NCBI RefSeq assembly: GCF_037975245.1
Contig: NC_092574.1
Location: 6,628,713 to 6,692,712, forward strand
Length of the DNA: 64,000 nt
Reading direction: 5' to 3'
From: Apostichopus japonicus
Lineage: Eukaryota; Echinodermata; Holothuroidea; Aspidochirotida; Stichopodidae
Made by a program: the position numbers and the translations under genes. Positions 12,701 through 20,160 of the stretch are shown here, one piece after another; position 1 is the first letter of the stretch, and each line of letters opens with the position of its first letter. The notes below the pieces were generated by a model. That model ran no database searches. It was given only the letters and a program-made list of their open reading frames with translations, and was not told the origin of the DNA.

Positions 12701-15700
12701 GATTGTTGCAACCTTAACATGAAGTGTTCTGGGTACTTTTGTTGTAAAGCTCAGTTATGTAAAGTACCTCCTTTCTGGTACATTTGCTGCTTAAATTCCC
12801 TCCCAAGTTTTGGAGCCAGTTACAGGTACCCCTCCCCCACCTCCCCCCTCCCCCTGTTATACTGGTGAAAAGACGCTGGTGACTATCTCCTTTCAAAAGG
12901 AGTAAGAGATGTAATTGTATAACATGTGAACAACAGTTATGCTACCATTAAGATCAGTAATTCTTCCTCGAAAGAGTGAGAATTGAATGACTGTAGAGTT
13001 TTACAATTCACTGCAATGTTCTTCTTCTCTCTGGTTTCAGTGCCTGAAGTTGAGAAGAAAGAGAGGAACTTTAATCGGGGCTTTCAGAATGGCCCACACC
13101 AACTCCATGGATGAAGTGGAAACGAAGATGCAGAAAGCCAGGTTAGCTGAATGTAAACGATAAACAAAAAGCTCTGTTTATTCGCTTTGTGGATCGGATT
13201 TCCGTTTTGTGTTCACCTTAAAAAAATTAAAGACAAGAATCGCCAGATCAGCAACTATAAGCCCTTTGCCGATTTTTCAATTTGCGTTCTGGTATCGAAG
13301 ATAATAGATGAGGACGTCGATCGAATGTCTTGTGGAGATTGTTTTAAGCATTTTAGTCAAATATCAAAGTCCAAATGTCTTCTTTTTTTTAAATACTGTA
13401 ATACGAATGGAAATCTTGTTAGTAAATTATGTCCCGTCTCACAGACTTGCCTCTTTGCCATTTAATTGCATTTTCCCATCTCTCAATCGCATCTGATCTG
13501 CTCCTCTTGAAGAGTACACCCCTCCCCCCCCCCCCACACCATGTTTGTTCTCATGTTTGTTGTCATGAGAATGGACTTCTTCTCCCATTGCACAAATACT
13601 GAATTAATGAATGCACAGTTACTTATAAATAGCGTCCATTTATCTGCTCGCAAATGTCCGCAGGAAATGTCCTTATTTTTGAAGGAGGATATAACATGTC
13701 AAATAGGTTCACCCTTTGATTATGGAAATGTACTCTTCTTCGAATATATCCCTTACTTTGTACCTACTTTCTGTTATAATAACCTGAATTGCAAGACAGA
13801 AAGATATAATTGGTTTTGAATCACTGTTATTTCATGAATGTGGATTACTTTCAATTCATTACTTATTGTTTTTTTTGTGTGATTTATTTCAGGTCGATAC
13901 TTACTGAGGTCACAACAGAACTTAAAGAAAGAGCCCATCGTTGGGGTCAGATTGAAATGCTCTGTAACTTTTCGGTTGTGAGCAACCCCGGTTTTACAGT
14001 ACTAGCTGGCGCTCTGGGCTTACAGAACATTATTGAACAAGGTTAGTGCGTTAACCTTGCCTCTGGATCCCTTAATTTTTGATAAAAAACATAACTGGTT
14101 CTTTAATTTCAGGGAAGAGATCTATCTGCACTTTGCTTATGAAAAGATTACTTTCCTGAAAATACAGGATTTGTAAAATCCCAGAGAGATATTTATTGCT
14201 AATTTTGAATTCAAAACATGAATTATAATTTTTTTTTTTGTGGAAGTATTGTAATGAATTACTCCATTTTCAAGTGGACTCAAGTCAGTGAAAGTAATTT
14301 TCCTACCTTGGGTGTGAATCGGTTGACTCGGGTCACTGTACCGTCTATGGTAAAATTAGCAATATGTCACTAATGGATTGTAGTCTTTTTAAATTGGAGA
14401 ATGTTTGTTATGAGTCATGGCTTGGGTCACTGCATTTCAAGAGTGAATTGACTCGAATAAGTTCCCTCCCCCCTCCCCCCTCCCCCCCATCATAGAGATC
14501 ATACAGTGACTTGAGTTCATGACTTGACCCGAATCGGGAAGTAATAACTGGTAATGACTCGACATCACCATAAAATGTAGTGACTCGTTATAACGTTTGG
14601 TATTCTAGAAGCGCTAGTTGTCATAAATATTGTCTTTATATCAAATTAATGAAGTTGTTAAAGCATTTTGCGGTATCTTTGGTGTCTCCTGCTTGTATGA
14701 ACACGAGATACATTTTATGTTGAATTAATGTTCAATGTTTAATTAATGGTACACCAAAACAGGCTGAACATTTCAACAACTTGAAATGGTATGTTACTTT
14801 TCATCTCACCGTAGACCTGCATCTCTTTTATCAGCAAGGTTCATCTCGCACTTTGTTTGTCGATTAATAATACTCTACTCTGAAACAAATATTATCAGCA
14901 AGTGATAAGGCTGGCTGCCAGTTGAGAAGTTATTTAGTCGATGTGTTCGTATGGAAAATATATGAGTTACTTGATGGACAAATAAAATGAAAGGATGAGA
15001 AGTTTGCTAAGCTTGTAAATATGTCCAGATTATTCCAACTCAGTTGCTTTAAACTGCAGTTTACAAGGTTGCTTGGTCATTCAGTACAAGTATTGCCCAC
15101 AATTAGCTAAAGTGGAATTCCGAGCCCAACTTAGTGTTAGTGAAACGTATAAAGTTGACTACCAGACAGGTTGACTACAGTAGAAGTACAAGTAAAGGAC
15201 TGGTTACAACCTAATGTGGAAATGATTTTGATTAGCTTGGTTAAGAGTTCTTTGGAAATCCTTGAAAACAGTTTCTTAGTAAAAATGATACCTGTGTTCC
15301 TTCACAGCTCGATCAAATGACCCATCCAGCATCGTTGGCAGTGTCTCTCATATCTCAGAGTCCAATCCATCGATGGGAATTGAAGAATGTGATGATGATC
15401 TACCACCAATACCTCCAAGTAGCATCGGTAAGTCCCAGGTACCACCATTACCTCCAAGTAATATAGGTAAGTCCCAGGTACCACCATTACCTCCAAGTAG
15501 CATAGGTAAGTCCCAGGTACCACCATTACCTCCAAGTAGCATAGATAAGTCCCAGGTATCACCAATACCTCCAAGTAGCATAGGTAAGTCCCAGGTACCA
15601 CCATTACCTCCAAGTAATATAGGTAAGTCCCAGGTACCACCGATACCTCCAAGTAGCATAGGTAAGTCCCAGGTACCACCATTACCTCCAAGTAGCATAG

Positions 15701-18333
15701 ATAAGTCCCAGGTATCACCAATACCTCCAAGTAGCATAGGTAAGTCCCAGGTACCACCATTACCTCCAAGTAATATAGGTAAGTCCCAGGTACCACCGAT
15801 ACCTCCAAGTAGCATGGGTAAGTCCCAGGTACCACCATTACCTCCAAGTAATATAGGTAAGTCCCAGGTATCACCAATACCTCCAAGTAGCATGGGTAAG
15901 TCCCAGGTACCACCAATACCTCCAAGTAATATAGGTAAATCCCTGGTACCACCGATACCTCCAAGTAGCATGGGTAAGTCCCATGTACCACCAATACCTC
16001 CAAGTAGCATAGGTAAGTCCCAGGTACCACCATTACCTCCCAGTAGCATAGGTAAGTCCCAGGTACCACCATTACCTCCAAGTAATATAGGTAAATCCCA
16101 GGTAACACTTATACCTCCAAGTAATATAGATAAGTCCCAGGTAACATGTATACCTCCAAGTAATATAGGTAAGTCCCAGGTACCACCATTACTGTCCAGT
16201 AGCATAGGTAAGTCCCAGGTACCACCATTACCTCCAAGTAATATAGGTAAGTCCCAGGTACCACCATTACCTCCCAGTAGCATAGGTAAATCCCAGGTAC
16301 CACCATTACCTCCAAGGAGCATAGGTAATTTCTAGGTACCACCAATGCCTCCTAGTAGTCTAGCTAAGTCTCAGTTATTGTATTAAATATTGTAGTATGT
16401 TTGTATTGTATTGTTTTACAATCTATTATATCGATTACTGATTGTGTTTCGTTCTTCGTCTCCATTGTACACAGTGGGTGGTAGTTCAATGTCGACTTAC
16501 ACATCTGCGCCCACCATCCGAAGCAACTCTACCGAATACCCAACAAGCAGAGTTCGTCCCATGAAAACGACGCAGAGTTTGAACAACCTGGTCGGGGGCG
16601 CTGTGGCCCCGGTTCGTCAGCAAGGGAAACTTTCAAGCAATACTCCTCCAGCCAGTTTTTACTTAAATGACAGGTTAGTTCATCACCCTGCAAGATGTCC
16701 AGTCTTCTTCTCCTGTTGTTCTCACTTGCAACTATATTACACTGTTATTATTTAAAGGATTTTGATGAGTGTACTGTACTCTGCCTCCAGGGTACTTTTC
16801 TTGAAAAGCTTTCCGACCTATTTCTTTTACTGAAAGAGCTCCCTCCATAGTTTTCGAAAACCCTTAAATCCAGTTTTCAGAGTTTGATTACCAAAATGCA
16901 TTATAAAAGTGATAACCATTTTATGGATGGTTCCTTGGATCCTATGTAACCCTACAACTGTGTTTTCTTCCTTTTTATCGCAGAGATCTTTGTCATGAGA
17001 AATATTAGTGAAAAACAAACACTTTGTGAACGTTTAATGGTCACAAGAAGAAAAAAATTAAATATATATTCTTACTGGCTGCAAGTATAGACAGAATTGT
17101 TGTGACACTCGTGTGCATAATTTATCCCTTCATTATGAGACACCCCAGGATGGTACACATAATGCAACCTACCTCACAGTTATACCCCAACCTCGCCGTC
17201 TGCGCTCTAGCACCCAATCATTGCTCTCTATGCACTCTGTGTCCACTAAATCTTATTGCGAGCGATCTTTCCAGTACTCCTCAACCCTCCTTTGCAATAA
17301 ACGCCCACTCAACATAAAGAATGTCGTGTCTGTGGAGATTTTCAAAACTGTTTTGAAGACAGACCTGTTTTCATTGTTATAATTGTTATGTTTACTCTTA
17401 TTGTATATTGTGTACATATCTTTCACTTTCTTTTGTACAGCACGGCGAGATATTATTTTGAGTTGCGCTCTATAAGAACTGTTTATTATTATTATTATTA
17501 TTTACCTCTGGGTATGTGACTTTTGTTAACAGTGGGTCTGAAGGCTACAGTAGACAGGATTCTGATGTCAGTACGACCATGACTAGCAGTACTACAGCAA
17601 CCACTCCAGAAGAAGAACCATCCACCCAGAGAGAGAAGAAGGACCAGCGATCCCCTCCGAGGGGGAGGCTGCCCTCGTCAGTCTCGGACTCGTCCCTGGT
17701 GTCGGCACTTCATCGAAACGGCAAAGGTACGACACAGACTGGTGAGTCTTCTCACTCAGATGTTTCTGCCTCTCCACTACTCGATTGTCAGAGTTTTAAA
17801 AGCATCTACATTCTCCTCATAGAATGTTGAGATGTAGGGAGAATGGATGGTGGGCCAGGGTGGTGTTTATATATTAGAAAAATATACTCCTGTCAGCTGC
17901 TGTGATACATGCATGGACCCTCTTTAAAACATTTGCAGAGCAGTAAACAAATTGTTTTCCCTTCCTGACTTGCAGATGGAGGTTAAACTTTATCAGAAAA
18001 CAGCAACCAGTGTGCTAATGATATCTTTTATAACAACGAGTGAAGGAAAAAAAAAATTAACAAATTGTTTCCATTATTTGGCTCAGTGCTGGACCCTTTA
18101 TTCAGCTTTGCTGTCAATTTGGGGGTTCTTAATATTTACTTTATATTGTTTTTCAGTATTTTTCTTTCTCTTTTTTTCTCATTTCTTTTGTAGATGGTAA
18201 AGTCTCGCATGACAATCTGGACGACGACGATACAGGGTCGATCGGGTCCGGGTCCGATGTGGACGAGAAGAAGAAGAGGAAGAAATTCTTTCCGTTGGGC
18301 CGCAAAGTCAACAGAGTTGCCAAAGCCAGCTGA
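3596..18333 (+). CDS. STIM: STIM ER calcium sensor, 3' part, 11 exons
   Basis: STIM proteins span the ER membrane, sense luminal calcium and, when it falls, bind and open Orai channels (store-operated calcium entry). The visible part encodes, in order, the SAM domain, one transmembrane helix, the long CC1 coiled coil, the CAD/SOAR Orai-activating domain, an acidic patch, a low-complexity tail and a lysine/arginine-rich C-terminus that in this family binds plasma-membrane phosphoinositides. Exons are 3596-3707, 5536-5651, 9305-9470, 10866-11064, 12293-12460, 13041-13141, 13893-14041, 15308-15427 (extendable to about 16285), 16475-16673, 17533-17741 and 18194-18333. All have GT-AG borders and every junction keeps frame. 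The 5' end is outside the window: the first exon begins in the second base of a codon and no EF-hand exon was found. The shortest form gives 558 residues here. The minisatellite exon can add up to 273 residues by its last GTAAGT donor, or 286 by a weaker GTAAAT donor one unit later. Confidence 0.95.
3708..5535. other. STIM intron with homopolymers
   Basis: The intron runs from the donor at 3708 to the acceptor at 5535. It contains C-rich (3768-3782), A-rich (4735-4775) and G-rich (5151-5171) runs. Near 5291 there is a diverged copy of a phrase, CTCCTCTCTTACCTGTCTCC, that recurs near 5699 and 7838. No other gene or structured element was seen. Confidence 0.6.
5536..5651 (+). CDS. STIM: STIM exon: second half of SAM domain
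   Basis: After the acceptor CTGTAG the exon encodes LAVNSPTFLQGILGITNP, then HRQKISLKAMDAVLFGPP. This matches the C-terminal helices of the STIM SAM domain, including the HRQK and VLFGPP signatures. It ends one base into a proline codon at the donor GTAAGT, and the codon is completed by the transmembrane exon. Confidence 0.94.
5652..8369. other. STIM intron, proximal part
   Basis: This is intron sequence. Copies of a low-complexity phrase around TTACCTGTCTC at about 5699 and 7838 also occur in the previous intron and look like diverged interspersed repeats. A short (TA)n-like patch lies near 7460. No exon was found. Confidence 0.55.
8370..8890. repeat. Minisatellite, 28-36 bp units, intronic
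   Basis: About seventeen units are built around GTGATGGCATGGCTGTGTGTG followed by TAGATGTATGT. Units differ in length, and a three-unit block of roughly 96 bp (long, short, medium unit) repeats at 8448-8640, a higher-order pattern. Several overlapping reading frames exist on both strands only because the repeat lacks stops. They are not genes. Confidence 0.9.
9305..9470 (+). CDS. STIM: STIM exon: transmembrane helix and start of CC1
   Basis: The acceptor is TTTACAG and the donor GTAAGT. The exon encodes YIKDWVLVLSLIIALGGCWF and then AFVQHRYSRNHIMNELEGLQ. This is the single STIM membrane helix with its GGCWFA signature, followed by the basic juxtamembrane segment and the first coiled-coil residues (LQQAEDSLKQMQDK). 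It ends two bases into a lysine codon. An in-frame ATG lies four bases into the exon, but it is internal and not a translation start. Confidence 0.96.
9471..10865. other. STIM intron with a tandem duplication
   Basis: At about 9752-9908 a block of roughly 78 bp, beginning ACATGGCTT and ending GAAATGCCTAT, occurs twice in tandem with about 15 percent divergence. The rest shows only homopolymer runs and no exon. Confidence 0.6.
10866..11064 (+). CDS. STIM: STIM exon: CC1 coiled coil
   Basis: After a long pyrimidine tract and the acceptor CTCGTAG, the exon encodes LDAAREEHECAVREKQYMEA, then QLKDEINKAKREAERLRQVR and a segment ending EEKLRLAEEELVQ. This matches human CC1, the inhibitory clamp that holds the Orai-activating domain in resting cells. 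It ends in phase 0 at a GTATTG donor, which is weaker than the other donors of this gene. The exon tail with this donor is repeated downstream. Confidence 0.95.
11050..11600 (+). repeat. Duplicated exon tail and donor inside STIM intron
   Basis: The last bases of the CC1 exon with its donor (GAGGAATTAGTACAG then GTATTG) recur at about 11091 and again at about 11328, the last with the preceding GCTGAA. The following roughly 230 bases (GGAACGACCCCAG onward) also occur twice, near 11130 and 11380. The second copy is preceded by TTTATGTTTCAG, a plausible acceptor, and has an open frame of more than 30 codons. I see no conserved protein in it. Confidence 0.85.
11909..12246. mobile_element. hAT-like MITE next to STIM CAD exon
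   Basis: The ends are inverted repeats: CAGTGGCAGAGC on the left and GCTCCGCCACTG on the right, both followed inward by G- or C-rich runs. The flanks are TTCAATCG and TTCAATAG, an 8-bp target duplication with one difference. End sequence and duplication length fit the hAT superfamily. It has no coding capacity at 338 bp. It sits only 46 bp before the next exon. Confidence 0.85.
12293..12460 (+). CDS. STIM: STIM exon: CC2, first part of CAD/SOAR
   Basis: The acceptor is TTGTCTTTCAG and the donor GTGAGT, both phase 0, giving 56 codons. The residues include SPPSLLQQWLQLTHEVEMRH and HTVKKSIAERQLHEAKEV. WLQLTHEVE is nearly invariant in STIM. Aligned by eye to human STIM1, the positions of L373 and A376 are conserved, while the two tyrosines at 361/362 are histidines here. 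This region contacts Orai. Confidence 0.96.
12461..13040. other. STIM intron inside CAD
   Basis: This is a short intron. In vertebrate STIM2 a small optional exon is inserted at about this junction. I looked for one here and saw no in-frame candidate with good splice sites. C-rich runs occur at 12825-12855. Confidence 0.5.
13041..13141 (+). CDS. STIM: STIM exon: basic segment of CAD/SOAR
   Basis: The acceptor is GGTTTCAG and the donor GTTAGC. It encodes CLKLRRKRGTLIGAFRMAHT and NSMDEVETKMQKAR. KLRRKR corresponds to the human KIKKKR Orai-binding basic patch. The phenylalanine of GAF aligns with human F394, the residue that distinguishes strong STIM1 gating from weaker STIM2. The residue aligned with F391 is isoleucine. 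Confidence 0.95.
13142..13892. other. STIM intron
   Basis: This is AT-rich intron sequence with a C-run at 13520-13535. Several short open frames show no similarity I recognise. Nothing else is seen. Confidence 0.5.
13893..14041 (+). CDS. STIM: STIM exon: CC3, end of CAD/SOAR
   Basis: The acceptor is TTTATTTCAG and the donor GTTAGT. It encodes ILTEVTTELKERAHRWGQIE followed by MLCNFSVVSNPGFTVLAGAL. By eye alignment, the positions of human L416, L423, W430, I433 and L436, which form the CC1-CC3 clamp and dimer interface, are kept. L427 is replaced by alanine. It ends one base into a codon. Confidence 0.95.
14042..15307. other. STIM intron
   Basis: The intron has repeated short phrases around GACTTGA/GACTCG between 14270 and 14600 and C-rich runs near 14470. 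No exon or complete transposon is seen. Confidence 0.5.
15308..15427 (+). CDS. STIM: STIM exon: acidic patch, entry into repeat array (shortest form)
   Basis: After the acceptor TTCCTTCACAG it encodes ARSNDPSSIVGSVSHISESN and then PSMGIEECDDDLPPIPPSSI. The IEECDDDL patch resembles in position and charge the calcium-dependent inactivation segment of human STIM1 (DDVDDMDEE), though the match is short. The first donor, ATCG then GTAAGT, ends the exon one base into a codon, which joins in frame to the exon at 16475. The open frame continues through 23 further units to a stop at 16333-16335. Confidence 0.85.
15388..16335 (+). repeat. 39-bp coding minisatellite carrying a splice donor in each unit
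   Basis: There are twenty-four units of 39 bp (the last incomplete), each encoding a variant of PPLPPSSIGKSQV. The codon pair for glycine-lysine is read from GGTAAG, so every unit contains the donor motif at the same point. By my reading 17 units keep GTAAGT, three have GTAAAT (14, 18, 23), one has GTAATT (24), and three (4, 8, 19) have lost the GT through a G to A change that also turns glycine into aspartate. Units 4-7 and 8-11 are almost identical blocks of 156 bp, showing expansion by four-unit steps. The frame ends with IGNF and TAG. A possible ATTAAA polyadenylation signal lies at 16382-16387. Confidence 0.93.
16475..16673 (+). CDS. STIM: STIM exon: serine/threonine-rich tail
   Basis: The acceptor is GTACACAG and the donor GTTAGT. 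With the single base carried from any array donor, the first codons read VGGSSMSTYTSAPTIRSNST, then a segment with RPMKTTQSLNNLVGG and SNTPPASFYLND. It is low-complexity and probably disordered and phosphorylated, as this part of STIM is in other animals. It shows no recognisable domain. Confidence 0.88.
16674..17105. other. STIM intron
   Basis: This is intron sequence before an inserted LINE fragment. Nothing else is seen. Confidence 0.5.
17106..17505 (+). mobile_element. L2/CR1-like LINE 3' end
   Basis: Read on the plus strand it encodes the reverse-transcriptase C-terminus: RRLRSSTQSLLSMHSVSTKS, then ERSFQYSSTLL and SVEIFKTVLKTDLFSLL. A short 3' UTR (GTACAGCACGGCGAG, GCGCTCTATAAGAACTG) ends in (ATT)n at 17485-17502, the usual L2 tail. 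The usual KLWNSLP core is degraded. The (ATT)n tail ends about 30 bp before the next STIM exon. Confidence 0.85.
17533..17741 (+). CDS. STIM: STIM exon: serine/proline-rich tail
   Basis: The acceptor is TTGTTAACAG and the donor GTGAGT. It encodes SGSEGYSRQDSDVSTTMTSS, a threonine-rich run, EKKDQRSPPRGRLPSSVSDS and a segment ending ALHRNGKGTTQT. It is a disordered tail with several serine-proline sites. An alternative donor-like GTACGA lies at 17727 but is weaker. Confidence 0.87.
17742..18193. other. Last STIM intron
   Basis: The intron ends in a long pyrimidine tract (18150-18190) before the acceptor TTTTGTAG. Nothing else is seen. Confidence 0.6.
18194..18333 (+). CDS. STIM: STIM last coding exon: polybasic C-terminus
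   Basis: It encodes DGKVSHDNLDDDDTGSIGSG, then SDVDEKKKRKKFFPLGRKVN and RVAKAS before TGA at 18331-18333. An acidic stretch followed by KKKRKKFFPLGRK matches the layout of the STIM1 end, where a lysine-rich tail binds PI(4,5)P2 at ER-plasma-membrane contacts. It is the only exon carrying this tail, so any isoform ending in the minisatellite would lack it. Confidence 0.95.
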
Positions 18334-20160
18334 TCAGATCGAATAACGATATTTTTCTTCTTCTTTTTTTTTATCGTCGTGTCGTGTAAACGATTTCTCT
18401 CGGAAAGGACGGGCGGAAAAACAGGATCAAATGTGACACTCTGGGGATGAAGCGAGTTAATCTCACTGCGATATGTGCAACGCCTGCGGTGCGGTTACAG
18501 AGGATGAAATGTCACTTCTTGCTGGTTTCCCATCTCTTCAGACATCTTTCAGATTATGACTTCTGAATTTTACAGGTTTCATGAATTTCTGACTTTAATG
18601 TTTACACGAATTATCCCTGACTCTTGCGAACTTCCTCTGAATTAGATGTCAAATGAAAGTTTGGCTCCTCTGAGATGCGTGGATTTCCTGACTAAAAAAC
18701 GTGGAATGTATATCCCTGGCTTAAATATCAGTGAATTTCCTGACTAAAATGTTCCTTCAATTTCCTGACTTCAATCGTAATTTTTTTTTTAAGTAATAGG
18801 TAAAATAGATGTTACATTAGGTCAGCATAATGTAATGTAATGCATGTGTTATTTCAGTCACATTAAAGCATTGTTGAAGTACGGTTTTGTGAGGCAAAAG
18901 GGATAAATGTGTTGACATATGAATCATGGAATACATAGTACGGTATGACTTTGGGTGGTAAGGGTCTCTGTCGTTTGCTTCATCAGTGCAGTCAGAAGGG
19001 AAAGTTTCCAAATAACAAAAGAGAAGTCTGCCCTCTATTTATCTCCATCTGACCCAAAGACCCATGATGTACTTAATCGACAAGTATGTTTGTTACAAAT
19101 TTGAACGTAAAGGCTTAAGAAACAAGAAGGGTGAACCACCAATGACAGAATTGAACCAAATTGTCTTGAACCAAATTGAGCTATTTCTGGCCTAAACAGC
19201 AACCCTTGCTTTGTCTTAATCTACTGGTTGAAATGACCTTTTATACATTCAAAAATTCCTGAAAGGAAAACGAGTGCGAATAATGGGACCAAAATAGTCC
19301 CTATTGGTTCTGTCAATGCAGTTCTTGGGTTAAACACATTTTCACATGCTATGAAAACCTGTACAGAGTGACGTCACATAGTGTACTGCTGCTGCCTGAT
19401 CACATCTTCTCTTCAGCTTTTCCTTTGTGAAACATGGCATGTACTCAGTTCATGACAACGAAGGACATTTATCAAGAGCTAAATGAAAATTGGTTTCAGC
19501 AAGCTATAAAGTTTGAAATATTTGAATGCTCTGTACTATTTTTTCCCCCTTTTTTTATTTGTATTTGAAAGTCTCCAGGTTTTCATTCGCATTCTCTGTC
19601 TAAGTGGGGAATTATGTAACATCAATGTTGCAGTCGTAACAAAGATTCAAATGCCATGTAAATACATTTTATTGATTTTATCAATGAACTACCGTCGATA
19701 AAGGAAAATTATTTTAGTAATCAGAGGCTGTTTGAAGTAATACATCTTGTGTTAAAGCATATCGCCTTCCATATTATCTCACATTGTCATCTCATTATGT
19801 AATTATTAAAAATCTCATAAACATTGAAAATATTTAGATTCCTAAAGTTTATAGAATGAATAGCTTCACACTGTGCTTAGGACTTTTGCAATTTTCAAAT
19901 TTAAATATAGCTACACCAGTGGAAGAGAATCACTTCATTTCAACCCCATCAATTCACACATAGAACGGGGAACTCAGAAGTTGGTTCTTTGCTTTTTATG
20001 GGTCAAACGTTCGGTTATGGGATCTAGGTAAGGTGGCCTTTAGCAGTCATTTAGAAATAATTTCAGAACAATATGAACTTATAGACAAAATTTTCCAAAG
20101 AATAAGTCTGGATACACTGATATATGAAAGAATAACTGCTGAGCGAGACAAATAAATGGT
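18334..20160 (+). other. Probable STIM 3' UTR
   Basis: After the stop there is no further coding potential. The first AATAAA is at 20151-20156, and ATTAAA variants occur near 18862 and 19804, so the true end is uncertain. The phrase TTTCCTGACT recurs several times between 18580 and 18770. Confidence 0.4.

Noticed and set aside
15388-16335. CRISPR-like array
   Set aside because: Units are contiguous 39-bp tandem copies without spacers, in a eukaryotic gene.
15302-16345. Long minus-strand frames of 268 and 324 codons over the 39-bp array
   Set aside because: They exist only because a 39-bp repeat without stops stays open in several frames. The plus strand fits STIM exons and splice phase.
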